64,000 bases of DNA from Macrobrachium rosenbergii (lineage: Eukaryota; Arthropoda; Malacostraca; Decapoda; Palaemonidae): assembly GCF_040412425.1 (NCBI RefSeq), contig NC_089755.1:51983798-52047797 (forward strand), in the 5' to 3' direction. A model generated the notes under the pieces. The model did no database searches. It saw only the letters and a program-made list of their open reading frames with translations, and was not told where the DNA came from. The translations under genes and the position numbers were made by a program. Positions 14,301 through 23,708 of the stretch are shown here, piece by piece. Numbering within the stretch: the first letter of the stretch is position 1; each line of letters opens with the position of its first letter.

Positions 14301-17300
14301 TAAGGTTTGAGGCTTGAAATTCTTAAAGGCTTGTATGTTTTTTTCCAGAAACTACAGAGTTAGGAAGTTTGAGTGCTCAACTGAGTTTAGATGAACTGTG
14401 GTCAACACTTTCCGAATGTTTAGTAGAATTAGGTGAAACTCCAGATACACATGCAGTGCTGGTTTTACAACCTGCAGTGGAGGCCTTTTTCCTTGTTCAT
14501 GCTTCAGCAGCATCAGGGGATAAAAAAGATCGTACTACTACACAAGCAGAATCACGCGAGGCACAACTAGCACATTTGCAGCATGAAATTGCACCACTGT
14601 CCCCTCTTCCCTCAGTCCCGTTAGATGGTGAGTGTTTTTGTATCCATTTTAAGTGCATTGTTATTTTTTTCCTTTTTCTTGAAAAGTACATAAATGGAGA
14701 ATATTAGATGTCAGATAATTGTTCTGTGAGATTTCTAAAGTTCCTTTCTCCCTACAGATGGTGAGGGGAATGTCAGTGCAGCAGGTTTAAGAAAGAGGGA
14801 GAATTCGGTGTCTGTATCAGAAATTAGTCCTGATGACACTGATAAGTTCCTTAAATTTGCTGGTAAGCATTAATTATTTCAGGGTGTCCTTTGCTATTTT
14901 TCTTTGTCTTTAAATCTTCAGCTGAAAACCCCTATGGACTGTCAACAGGCTATAAACCCAAGAGGGTTCCAATGGGAAATTGGCAATGAAGTATCAAGTA
15001 TCAGAAATCTTAACAGCTGATATTTTAGGGACAAAACATTTTTAACATATATTAATTGATATTGATGTTAGTATATCTTTTTAAAAATAAGCATACTACT
15101 GTATATGTGTGTCTGTTAGTGTTACCTCGAAAACTCTAATATATTTAAATACAATATATTGAATAGCATTTCCATAAATATGATCTCTATCCTTGCAGAA
15201 AAGCATCGTACTGTTCTAAATCAAATTCTCCGACAGTCAACAGTCCACCTGGCTGATGGACCATTTAGTGTTTTAGTAGACCACACACGCCTTCTAGATT
15301 TTGATATTAAAAGGAAATACTTTAGAACTGAATTGGAACGTGCTGATGATGGTATGCGGCGGGAGGACTTGGCTGTACATGTACGTAGGGAACATGTCTT
15401 TGAAGATTCCTTTAGAGAGCTACATAGACGTTCCCCTGATGAATGGAAAAATAGGTTCTACATTGTGTTTGAAGGTAAAAACAATTATTTCTTTAATATC
15501 TAAAAACAAATAATCTCATGATTTACATGTTGTAGGTTTGAATTGTTTAAGTGTGTTCCACATAATTGTAAATATTAAGGAAGAGTAATTTAATGTACCT
15601 ATGGCAGTAGTACGGTGCTGTTCATACTTAGAATGTTAGGTAAATTTGCCTTTGGTTTTTTTAGTTATTCATTGACCTTTTTAAATGCATTAGAGGCACA
15701 AGTACTGTGCACCATGGAGTTTTCACGCAACAGTAACTCGAATTCAATGTACGTACTATTATACATACCATAGATGTATACAGTACTGTACTGCTTAATA
15801 ACTAAACCTTATAATAACCAACTTAAAGTGGTCATTTTCCTTATCGTAGTATAGGTTTTGACCACTTTATGAAACACTCAAACCATACTAAAATGTTTTA
15901 GGCAGATTTAAAGATACACACCAAATAGTAGTGGTGTACATAATCGTACATTTTAAAAACAGAAACATTATTACTTTCAGTGCCACTGGTGTAATTCATG
16001 AATCAGTGCAAAGTTCTAACAGTGGTAGATTTTCTCTGTACTGTAATTATTTCTCACACTATACTCATACACTACTGTATTTATATTCCACTATACCTCA
16101 AAGAAAGGTCTGTATATTGGTATTAAAACCAGTAAGTAATACATATCACAAAGTGAAGGGAATGTGTAAAGACCCTGACTAAATTACAGTTTCTTAGTAA
16201 ATACTATTGTGATGCAGGGTAAGGAAGAGTACATAAAAAAAAATGCCATATTTCCCAGATTGAATCTTTTTCTTTTTTAATGTTTTTTAAAATTTAAGAA
16301 GTGGTTATGCAAGCCAGGTGGCAAGTATGTCCCACATAACTTCGTGACACTGAAGGGTTTATGTAGAAGAACCACAACACTGTAATTTGAAAATGTTTTA
16401 AAATCACACAGTGGTGCATACTATTCATAGCAGTTGATCCCTGACTAATATATTTTACCCCAACACTCATTTGATCCCGGACTAACATTTTTTCCCCCCA
16501 ACACTATCTCTAGCCTCTTCGACAACAACCGTAAGAATGCCCCATGAGGTTGTCTTCAGGGTTCTACACACAGCAAATATTGTTGATCTAGACCACTTTC
16601 CATCACTTGCAGTCAAAGCAAGAATGGAAAGGCATTATATATTAGAAAATGAGAAAATTTTGTTAAGCGCTGTAAGGTTGATTGCTGATCAAAGCAGATG
16701 GCCAGGAAAAACTAAGATCCATTCACTCCAGTACATACTGAAATTTTGCATTTATATCTTTTTTTTTTAATTTGGAAATCAAGGCACTAATTTGAATTTC
16801 TGCATTAACATTTGTTTGCCTTGACAAAAGTAGTATTTTCTTCAAGGTGATCGCATACTGAAGCATCTCCATTTTTTCTTATATATTGCAGGTGAAGAAG
16901 GCCAGGACGCAGGTGGGCTTTTGAGAGAATGGTACATGATAATATCGCGCGAGATTTTCAACCCAATGTATGCCCTGTTTTGTACGTCTCCTGGTGATCG
17001 TGTGACATACATGATCAATCCTGCTTCTCATTGCAACTCTAACCATTTGTCCTATTTCAAGTTTGTGGGCAGAGTTATAGGTAGGTGTTATTTGAAGGTA
17101 ATGTGAAGTACCCATTCAATTCTTACCAAATCTTCCTGTGCCAGTTCATTTAGGTCATCTAAAATTCCTATACTTTCCTCTTCATCTTTCACAGCCATGT
17201 CTCTACCCAAGGACTTCTTGCACCAGTTGTCCTTCTGTATATATGATTCATTCACCTCTGTTTGAACAGTCTAACATACTGATTAGTGGGTTCCACTTGT

Positions 17301-20300
17301 CCCATTGTTAGTTCTACCCCTTAATTCATGTATTCTTACCAAGACTTCAGATTCTATCCTCTTCCTGTCCTGCATAACTGAACTGTACCATGACTACTGC
17401 TCATTTACCTTTGTCGATCTAACTGTAGACTTGTGAATTCTTATGGGTGTTCCCACTGTATATCATTATTCTCCACTAAACTTTTTTCTTGGTAATTTCT
17501 GTAGCTATAATGTGTTTGTCAATTTTACCACATTCACAAGAACATAAACGTGGTGAAAAACAAATATGGTAATATTAAAATAGTACTTTGATTCCCCCAA
17601 AATAAAAATTTAACTAGAAACTTTGCTTAGCACTGGAATATGTATGTGGATGGGTATTTAATTATTTTGTTTCCCAATATCTTATCATTATTTCAGCAAA
17701 GGCAATCTACGACAACAAATTACTTGAGTGCTACTTTACGAGATCGTTTTACAAACACATCTTGGGCAAGATGGTTCGTGTTGCTGACATGGAGAGTGAA
17801 GATTATTCTTTTTACCAAGGTCTTATCTACCTCTTGGAGCATAATGTTGCTGATTTGGGCTATGAACTTACTTTCAGCACTGAGGTTAGTTCTCTTTAGG
17901 TTAACTACGTAAGTGCACTTTGAATTTAAGGGTATAAGTAGTCCACTTTAATATTTAATAGAGTTTGTCATGAATTATTTGTATATCTACACCATATTTA
18001 TTAGGAGTTACAGTTGAACATGTCTCCTGTTTAGGCACCTGACACCAGCCATTGAAGAATACATTTTACATTTGTTTTTCATCTTAGGCAAACATTCAAG
18101 CAAAAAAAGTGTTGAAAGTCATTAACGTAACAAAGCAAACATCCATAAAATGAAGCAGCCAAATGTGGAAAAGATAAAATTCTGAAAGAGGACAAGCCAG
18201 ATTTTTCATTAGCATACAGTAGATATATTGATTTATGGAGTCAAGCCAGGCTATAGGACAGTGAAAAGGGTCCCAATAAAACAAGTATACATTTATCATA
18301 AAGTATGGCTGAAACTTCAATTAGAACTTGTTTAAATACACTGCCAGAAATAGGAGGGGACTCCTTCAGCTGTTAACAGTCAGGTCAACAAAATGAAGTA
18401 TTTTCTTGCCATGCAGATCCATAATACCAGATGCAAGCCAGTCTCAGTGTTGAGCACGAAGCCCCCAGAGAGATGTCAAAAGATGCATGTATATATGATG
18501 CATATATGAATGTATATATAATTATCATTTTTTATTTTAGAACTACATTACTAAAAGTGGAAAATTCATTCTTGAAGAAAGGGAAGAACATTTTTTATTG
18601 GGCTTACAGATTTTCCCTAACAATTTTCAAAATTAACCCCCCTTTATAAAATAAAATCTTTAAAAATAAGCGTGATACTTAGGCGGATTCGATCTTACGG
18701 CACTTTTTCAGTGCTGTTAACAGCATTTTACAGTGCTGTAACTTGTTGCATCAAGTTACGGTGATGTTGACAGCACTAACAGCAAGAATAGGCATCAGAT
18801 TAAAGCAACTTGATAAACATAAACACGACTTAAAACAGAAATCAGCTTACAACAGAAATCAGCTTACAGCACGGCGCTGGAACGGATCCCCCACTGTAGG
18901 TCCTCTATTCATTATTGAACAAAAACGGGGCAGTAGTATGATGATAAAGTTAGACAGGCAGGTGTCAGATGTGTTATGTCTAGCTCACTTAGTGGATTAT
19001 TTAGGGGGGAAAAAAAATGAATTCGATAAATAGAGTTCTGTTAAATTTAGGTGCCAGTGTACTGGTATTTGAAAATAAGGCCTTAATTGTGGTTTCATTT
19101 GCAACTACTTTTGCATCAGATAAGATTATCTCATTTTTAGCATATAGCATCGCCCATCTTACTGATTCCCTTGAAAGATGTGCATATTTAGTTGTCGTCT
19201 AACATTTAGAGATGCCCATTATAAAGTAAATGACCGTTTCTACCTTTTGATTGAAGGGAATTGGTTCAAATTTTTACCACTACTTATTTACAAATAACAA
19301 TGAATATTCTCTTGTGGGGAAATTTAGAAATTTTACCTCTTAAGTTCATTTGTTTTGCAGTTGAAACAAATCATGATGTCACTTTTCAAAATTAATATGC
19401 AAAATTAAGGGTTGCACAGAAAAGCCATTTTCCCAAAGACAAAATGAAGGTTATTATAGTTATACTACTGTCTGTAAAAGATTAATTGAATTTGGTTCAA
19501 TCTTCTCAGAGAAATAAGCATTTAGTTTTAAAAAAATAAAAATAAAAATTTTTGACTTTTAAAATATCCTGAGAGTCAGGACATCTTGAGCAAATTATCC
19601 CCATATCATTATAACCCATTTTCTCTGACACATCCCATATAGAGAGAGTGGGATATTTTAATGGGTGACTATTTTTGAATAAATTTTTTTTCACTCAGTT
19701 TACATGCTTTTTTTACAATTTTTCATTCACAGTGCCATACAAGCATTGAACAAAATTGTCCTTGAACCAACTGTACAAGCAATGAACAAAATTTTCCATG
19801 AACTACTCTAAAAAAAAAAATTTTTAGCAATAACATTTCAAGATATGTTTACATATAAACGTTCCAAAACAATGTACAACTCAAACATGATCCTCTTACG
19901 TTTTTTTACATTTTGTTGTTCACAGTGCCTCACAAGCAATGAACAAAATTGTCCATAAACCAATCTAAACATTTTTTTCTAGCAATAATGTTTTGAGATA
20001 TGTTTATTTACACTAAAACAATCCAAAACAGTGTATATCTAACTTGACCCTATCCTGAATTATTCAAACGGTGTATAACTTAACTTGATCCTGTCCTGAA
20101 TTATTCATACAGGCATTTTTTACAAATCTTTTTTTTACAATTTGTGGTTCAGTGTCGTACAAGCGATGAACTAAATTGTCAATAAACCAGTCTAAAAAAA
20201 TTTATTTAGCACTACCACTTCAGGATATGTTTGTTATATAGACATACAACAGTTGAAAACTGTTAATAACTAAAATTCGATAATCCCCCGATATTCGGCG

Positions 20301-23300
20301 GTCAGAGCGCCTCGTAAGGATATGCTTCCACCTTAATAATTACATGGGTTAGATCATGCTAAAAATGGCTTCATTTGCCAAAGACATTACCGCAAGTTTT
20401 CTGTAAACAGGTACAGGAATTTGGTGTGACAGAAGTAAGGGACCTGAAACCCAACGGACGCAATATTGCCGTCACAGAAGAAAGTAAGATGGAGTACATC
20501 CGCTTGGTTTGCCAGATGAAAATGACGGGAGCCATCAGAAAGCAGTAAGTAGCATTGCCAGGACAACATTAAGAATACTAGTAGTCAAGGAATACTTTAT
20601 TACATTTTGTCTCCTCACTTAGGTATCCTGTCTTGTATGTGAATGTATATTTATCGTACATAGGGTTAACGATAATCAAGGTGGCCATTCTAGAAAAAAT
20701 GCTGAGAACAATTTTGTTCTTGAGCTATGAAGTTATTCCTTTTTTTTTTTTTTTCCACATTGGCAAAGTACATAGATCCATATAACTCAAGATTTTTTCC
20801 TATTGCATTAATATATTTAGTGGATAATTCCTATTGCACTAATATATTTAGTTGATAATTTAATGTGCCATGGCAGTTGGTGATTAAAAAATGGCAAAAA
20901 ATTTACTTAAATCTTATTTACTATTGTGTCATGGCAGTCAGTGATTAAAAAATGCTGAAAAATTATTCATTTAAATCTTATTTACTATTGTGCAACATTG
21001 CTCATTTTCATTTTACAAGGGAAACCTTTTTTGGCATTGGATTTTGATTGTACAAAAATCTTTCAGATTGAATGCTTTCTTGGAAGGCTTCTATGACATC
21101 ATCCCAAAACGTCTTATCTCAATCTTCAATGAGCAAGAAACAGAACTGCTAATATCTGGTTTACCCACTATCGACATTGACGACTTAAGGACAAACACAG
21201 AATATCACAAGTATCAACCAAATTCTCTGCAGGTGAGTAATATTATTTTCATTTTTATTCCTTTCAAGGTTTAGTAGCCACAGCATGCCTTTCATGACAC
21301 ACTGTAGGCAAATGAAATAGTTTTCTGCCACGCCCCATAGGTAAAATTGACATTATTGGATAATAACTTGGCTCAGAATGAGGAGTATGAGAGCAAAGAA
21401 AGGAAACTAGTTTCTTCATATAAAAGCAGAATACTTAACATGTTGATAAAGTTAGTTATTCTTTAACTTCTTAAGAGTATTGTGTGTGATAGGTTTTTTC
21501 TGCTTCAGTGACTTTCCAGTAGTGGACTAAGTAGTTCTGCATCCAAGATTGAAATGAACATAATTCACTTTATCAGTAACAACATTTACAAAAAAAATTT
21601 AAGACAATTCTTGTTTACAGTGTCTCTAGCTTCACTGCAGATGCACTTACTTGTCTTTGTAAAATTTTTCATATTTTTAGACTAAGATCATAACTGGATG
21701 TTAAGAGCATCAAAGTAACATTCTCTCTCTCTCTTATAGATCCAATGGTTCTGGCGAGCACTGAGATCCTTTGATCAGGCTGAACGTGCAAAGTTCCTTC
21801 AATTTGTTACTGGCACTAGTAAGGTTCCTCTTCAAGGTTTTGTGGCTTTAGAAGGAATGAATGGTACACAAAAGTTCCAGATACACAGAGATGATAGATC
21901 TACTGACAGACTTCCTTCAGCCCATACATGGTGAGTTCTTTTTATGAATGTAATATATATTGGTAGTAAAGTAGAACAATGATGTGAGGAAATGTAGTTA
22001 ATATTGAGACTGTTAATTATCCTCAATATTGAATAAGCTTGTCTTAACCAAATCTTGACACTACATTGTAAGAGAAAAATTTTACCTTTGCTAAGCCCAT
22101 CATTTTTAGTTAATGGGAGGCTTTATAGATTGATGACTTGAGTAACAAATTAAAACATTTAACCTACTGGTAGAATGTGGAGGTGTTCATTGAAAAAAAA
22201 ATATGCCACATTTAAGTAATTGTATCCCATTTTTGAGTTTATCACATCATTTTAGCCTTAGATGTTAGATGAATTTTCCTTGTGACTCCCAGTACAATGT
22301 CCATCACAGGAAATGAAAAATTAGACATTATTTACATGATTTTCCAGTAAATTGACAAATACAAAATGGAAATACATTCTTGGGATCTTCAACATTTGCA
22401 GTTACTTGTTAACTTTTTAAGGAGTTTTAGGGCAATAGGTTCCAATATTTTGAAGTACAAACCCTTTGAGTCATTACTAAGAGAGTTAAGAGTGCTGATG
22501 TTGCAAACTGCTGAAATGCCAAGATAATTTTTCTTTGCCTGGCATTAAACAGTACTACATGAAGTGAGATGCGTTGATGCGAGTTTCTAGGTTTATAGTT
22601 GAGTTGACGTGTAGAGCAGCTTTGCAGGATAAATTATGATGTTGCAGAAGCATTAGGATAGATTAATTTGATTTCCCAGTATTTTATACCTCGTACAAAA
22701 ATGAAGGTTGGATGGAACTAAATTTATCAGTGTAATAAAAATCCACAATAATATAGTAAATATAATACTATGTAAAATAAAGACTTTCGACCGTTCAAGT
22801 GTTTGAAAGTCTGTTTATTTTACATAATTGCATTTATAATTGTGGATTTTTATTACATTGTTTTTCACGAAATTTTGAATCCTTAGCAAATTTATCATCA
22901 TCATCACAGTATTAAACAAATCAGACCAGTGAGTTGACATTCTCTGATAGCATAGCCTGGTCACAGAGTAGCAAATTATGCTTCACCAAGGCTTTAAATA
23001 CAAATATAATTGTAACAAATACTGGCATAAAATTTAGTCTGTTACCTCTGACATTTTGCCAAATTGTCCTCCTGCTGTGGAACCCCACCTATCAAGAGTT
23101 GCCATCGCCAGTATACGTAAATAAATAACTTGCCAATTAGCAACTTTCTTAAAAGCAAGCAGAATAGGAATAAAAGTACAAATTCAGTCTTCTGACTTGC
23201 ACAGATTCTATAATATTCTGTGTTCCCATCTTATTTGAATGTTCAAACCCTCCCTTGTACTACTAAATGGCAATGCAAAGATAGTTTGGATTGTCACAGT

Positions 23301-23708
23301 TGCAGCCAACTCTGGCTGTCTGATGTCTGGTCTAGTTATAGGCCCACTGTCAAACTGCAAATGAACCTGTGGATGGATTGCAGGTCCTAATGCTGGCTTC
23401 ATGATGTCACTCTTGAAAATTACTGTCCAGTCATGTTGAGCTTGCAAGTTTGCTTACAAGCAAGACTCTGAACTTACACTGCACTCCTAATACGTTGTAT
23501 TACAATACATTGTTATATTATGATATTTAAGTTAGTATCTATAGTACGTAATTTAGTGGAATAATGTGTAAACGTGTTTTCTCTAATGTTGTATTTTCCT
23601 TTCAGTTTCAACCAGTTGGATTTGCCTGTCTATGAAACTTATGATAAACTCCGTCACTATTTGTTGAAGGCAATTCACGAGTGTGCGGAAGGCTTTGGCT
23701 TCGCATAG
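215..23708 (+). CDS. HUWE1: HUWE1, HECT-type E3 ubiquitin ligase (3' part, 20 exons, 5' end outside window)
   Basis: Twenty exons join in frame: 215-367, 642-1494, 1776-1940, 2070-2301, 3679-3932, 5377-5539, 5700-6070, 6555-7137, 11305-11576, 12079-12260, 12549-12983, 14349-14627, 14758-14862, 15199-15474, 16892-17080, 17697-17884, 20411-20544, 21067-21232, 21740-21930 and 23606-23708. All introns are GT-AG and all phases agree, giving 1763 residues and a TAG stop. From the N-terminal side the order is a charged segment, a Ser/Thr/Pro linker, three UBM-like motifs (FLAALP-type), conserved middle blocks, then the HECT domain. The catalytic Cys lies in SAHTCFNQLD, 33 residues from the end, the same spacing as human HUWE1 (Cys4341 of 4374). 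HUWE1 attaches ubiquitin to substrates in DNA repair, replication stress and apoptosis pathways; this is family knowledge. The UBA, WWE and BH3 regions of the human protein lie upstream and are not in the window. Identity is secure because whole blocks match the human protein as I know it. Confidence 0.96.
642..1494 (+). CDS. HUWE1: HUWE1 coding exon 2, Ser/Thr/Pro-rich linker
   Basis: This large exon of 853 bases has the acceptor ...ctgtag and the donor gtaagt at 1495. It encodes about 284 residues of Ser/Thr/Pro/Ala-rich low-complexity sequence. It is probably the disordered linker that precedes the UBM region in HUWE1 and is poorly conserved at residue level. Confidence 0.9.
1776..1940 (+). 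CDS. HUWE1: HUWE1 coding exon 3, first UBM-like motif
   Basis: The exon carries [18 protein letters not shown] followed by [12 protein letters not shown], the first ubiquitin-binding (DUF4414/UBM) motif of HUWE1. It runs in frame from the preceding exon across acceptor ctcag and ends AG|gtaata in phase 2. Confidence 0.95.
2070..2301 (+). CDS. HUWE1: HUWE1 coding exon 4, second UBM-like motif
   Basis: It encodes [20 protein letters not shown] and then [17 protein letters not shown], the second UBM and the start of the third motif block. The donor gtaagt at 2302 is followed after a few bases by a 67-bp (TC)n tract. Confidence 0.96.
2302..3678 (+). other. HUWE1 intron (between coding exons 4 and 5)
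   Basis: This 1.4-kb intron holds the (TC)n tract and a poly(A) run at 2459-2479. I see no further gene or mobile element in it. Confidence 0.85.
2309..2375 (+). repeat. (TC)n microsatellite beside a 5' splice site
   Basis: A 67-bp perfect TC run begins 7 bases inside the HUWE1 intron, straight after donor gtaagtt. A 21-base poly(A) tract follows at 2459-2479. Confidence 0.98.
3679..3932 (+). CDS. HUWE1: HUWE1 coding exon 5, third UBM-like motif
   Basis: It encodes [19 protein letters not shown], the third UBM-like motif, then a basic stretch ([15 protein letters not shown]) and [15 protein letters not shown], as in HUWE1. The acceptor is ttcatag, the donor gtaagt at 3933, and the exit phase is 2. 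Confidence 0.95.
3933..5376 (+). other. HUWE1 intron (between coding exons 5 and 6)
   Basis: This 1.4-kb AT-rich intron has several short open frames on both strands around 4350-4680. None resembles a known domain, and no gene or clear repeat is supported. Confidence 0.8.
5377..5539 (+). CDS. HUWE1: HUWE1 coding exon 6
   Basis: It encodes [19 protein letters not shown] and [19 protein letters not shown], highly conserved HUWE1 blocks. The acceptor is tcacag, the donor gtaaac, and the exon leaves in phase 0. Confidence 0.96.
5700..6070 (+). CDS. HUWE1: HUWE1 coding exon 7
   Basis: It starts [11 protein letters not shown], passes through a Ser/Gly-rich variable stretch, and carries [18 protein letters not shown] and [13 protein letters not shown], both HUWE1 hallmarks. 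The donor is gtatag at 6071, phase 2. Confidence 0.95.
6555..7137 (+). CDS. HUWE1: HUWE1 coding exon 8
   Basis: It encodes [37 protein letters not shown] and [20 protein letters not shown], conserved in HUWE1. An Ala/Ser/Thr-rich tail comes next and the exon ends at LKLAIQ. The donor is gtaagt at 7138, phase 0. Confidence 0.95.
7138..11304 (+). other. Large HUWE1 intron (between coding exons 8 and 9)
   Basis: This 4.2-kb intron holds a possible degraded retroelement gag-like open frame at about 7660-8340, a short (GA)n at 8818-8832 and a short (CA)n at 9350-9362. Several unremarkable short open frames occur between 9.9 and 11.1 kb. I looked for the let-7/miR-98 hairpins that mammalian HUWE1 introns host and saw no seed-bearing stretch. 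Confidence 0.8.
7660..8340 (+). pseudogene. Possible degraded retroelement gag-like ORF
   Basis: After a stop, the + frame stays open at about 7665-7973 and reads as protein-like sequence with [19 protein letters not shown] and [17 protein letters not shown]. It is followed by stops and then a basic, serine-rich piece ([19 protein letters not shown]) around 8260-8340. The pattern of a helical domain followed by a basic serine-rich tail suggests a decayed gag-type ORF, possibly of a DIRS-like element. I cannot match it to a named family, so this is a tentative call. Confidence 0.3.
11305..11576 (+). CDS. HUWE1: HUWE1 coding exon 9
   Basis: It encodes [20 protein letters not shown] and [16 protein letters not shown], matching the '[15 protein letters not shown]' block of HUWE1. 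The acceptor is atccacag and the donor gtaact at 11577, phase 2. Confidence 0.95.
11955..11997 (+). repeat. Tail fragment of interspersed repeat family R1
   Basis: The stretch with 'aggtcccagtaagtggcc' and 'ttggcctaaattctctatt' matches the 3' tail of the R1 repeat seen at 53.6 and 56.5 kb ('aggtcccagtgcttggcc', 'ggcctaaatt'). It abuts a tandem duplication that contains a splice acceptor. Confidence 0.6.
11986..12085 (+). repeat. 50-bp tandem duplication containing a HUWE1 3' splice site
   Basis: Two 50-bp copies (11986-12035 and 12036-12085) differ at only a few bases. Each ends with the same acceptor, ttcttttcag|GTTTACC. Only the second acceptor (exon start 12079) keeps the HUWE1 frame. The first (12029) would add 50 bases and meet a TGA after about 22 codons. 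Confidence 0.95.
12079..12260 (+). CDS. HUWE1: HUWE1 coding exon 10
   Basis: It encodes [25 protein letters not shown] and [17 protein letters not shown], matching the HUWE1 'LPSMSMLTSKTS' block. The start is fixed by phase: AG from the previous exon plus G. The upstream duplicate acceptor breaks the frame. The donor is gtaggc at 12261, phase 1. Confidence 0.92.
12549..12983 (+). CDS. HUWE1: HUWE1 coding exon 11, variable Gln/Asn/Pro-rich linker
   Basis: It encodes about 145 residues rich in Asn, Gln, Ala and Pro and ends [10 protein letters not shown], echoing the 'PMDVDQP' part of human HUWE1. The acceptor is tgtgtag and the donor gtgagg at 12984, phase 1 at both ends. Confidence 0.88.
13046..13069 (+). 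other. G-run cluster with G-quadruplex potential
   Basis: Runs of 4, 10 and 5 guanines are separated by TT and TGT on the sense strand, 62 bases downstream of the exon 11 donor. The intronic RNA could fold into a G-quadruplex. Confidence 0.6.
13759..13854 (+). repeat. 48-bp near-perfect tandem duplication
   Basis: Copies at 13759-13806 and 13807-13854 differ by one base (ttataggtac versus ttataagtac). It lies in the 1.4-kb HUWE1 intron between exons 11 and 12, which otherwise shows nothing notable besides the G-run cluster. Confidence 0.95.
14349..14627 (+). CDS. HUWE1: HUWE1 coding exon 12
   Basis: It encodes [19 protein letters not shown] and [18 protein letters not shown], very conserved HUWE1 blocks, then [19 protein letters not shown]. 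The acceptor is ttttccag and the donor gtgagt at 14628, phase 1. Confidence 0.96.
14758..14862 (+). CDS. HUWE1: HUWE1 coding exon 13
   Basis: This 105-base exon encodes a short variable linker and then [13 protein letters not shown], equivalent to 'LPPDTQKFLRFA' in human HUWE1. The acceptor is cctacag and the donor gtaagc, phase 1 in and out. Confidence 0.94.
15199..15474 (+). CDS. HUWE1: HUWE1 coding exon 14, start of HECT domain
   Basis: It encodes [38 protein letters not shown] and [17 protein letters not shown], ending YIVFE. This is the entry into the HECT N-lobe. The acceptor is ccttgcag and the donor gtaaaa at 15475. Confidence 0.97.
16514..16725 (+). other. Exon-like open stretch inside a HUWE1 intron, identity unknown
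   Basis: An open frame follows an acceptor-like ctatctctag and reads [20 protein letters not shown], then [20 protein letters not shown] gtaagg donor-like site sits at 16672. Using it would give 158 bases and break the HECT frame, so this cannot be a simple in-frame cassette. It is either a TE-derived coding fragment or chance. The flanks contain a short direct repeat (gatccc..gactaa..ccccaacact) at about 16437-16503. Confidence 0.2.
16892..17080 (+). CDS. HUWE1: HUWE1 coding exon 15, HECT N-lobe
   Basis: It encodes [39 protein letters not shown] and [18 protein letters not shown]. The exon is joined to YIVFE of exon 14 to give the invariant [11 protein letters not shown]. The donor is gtaggt at 17081, phase 1. 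Confidence 0.97.
17697..17884 (+). CDS. HUWE1: HUWE1 coding exon 16, HECT N-lobe
   Basis: It encodes [36 protein letters not shown] and [20 protein letters not shown], including the E2-binding part of the N-lobe. The acceptor is tttcag and the donor gttagt at 17885, phase 0. Confidence 0.97.
17885..20410 (+). other. HUWE1 intron rich in old repeats
   Basis: This 2.5-kb intron holds a palindromic repeat-like segment at about 18675-18890. That segment has recurring cagtgctgt and a 16-bp tandem unit around 18836. A diverged tandem array follows at 19708-20249. No gene is supported. Confidence 0.8.
19708..20249 (+). repeat. Diverged ~200-bp tandem array, three copies
   Basis: Three units starting near 19708, 19903 and 20127 share the order T-run, 'ttcacagtgc', 'acaagcaatgaacaaaattg', 'agcaataa' and 'gatatgttta'. 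The middle unit contains its own ~42-bp duplication ending 'cctgaattattcaaacg' and 'cctgaattattcatacagg'. Confidence 0.85.
20411..20544 (+). CDS. HUWE1: HUWE1 coding exon 17, HECT
   Basis: It encodes [20 protein letters not shown] and [14 protein letters not shown], matching HUWE1. The acceptor is gtaaacag and the donor gtaagt at 20545, phase 2. Confidence 0.97.
21067..21232 (+). CDS. HUWE1: HUWE1 coding exon 18, HECT
   Basis: It encodes [20 protein letters not shown] and [15 protein letters not shown], then [13 protein letters not shown], matching HUWE1 closely. The acceptor is tttcag and the donor gtgagt at 21233, phase 0. Confidence 0.97.
21740..21930 (+). CDS. HUWE1: HUWE1 coding exon 19, HECT C-lobe
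   Basis: It encodes [37 protein letters not shown] and [14 protein letters not shown], then the first two bases (TG) of the catalytic Cys codon. The acceptor follows a (CT)n tract (ctctctctcttatag). The donor is gtgagt at 21931. Confidence 0.98.
21931..23605 (+). other. Last HUWE1 intron
   Basis: This 1.7-kb intron interrupts the catalytic cysteine codon. It contains a foldback element at 22731-22860; I see nothing else in it. Confidence 0.9.
22731..22860. mobile_element. Foldback (MITE-like) inverted-repeat element
   Basis: The left arm begins 'gtaataaaaatccacaat' and carries 'atgtaaaataaa' and 'gactttc'. The right arm contains the reverse complements in reverse order and ends 'attgtggatttttattac'. 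The ~130-bp unit has a short central loop near 'gaccgttcaag' and no ORF. It looks like a nonautonomous foldback transposon or satellite monomer in the last HUWE1 intron. Confidence 0.75.
23606..23708 (+). CDS. HUWE1: HUWE1 coding exon 20, C-terminus and stop
   Basis: The first base completes TG|T, the catalytic Cys codon. The exon then encodes [19 protein letters not shown] and [13 protein letters not shown] followed by TAG. The end GFGFA corresponds to human GFGLA. The acceptor is cctttcag. Confidence 0.98.
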
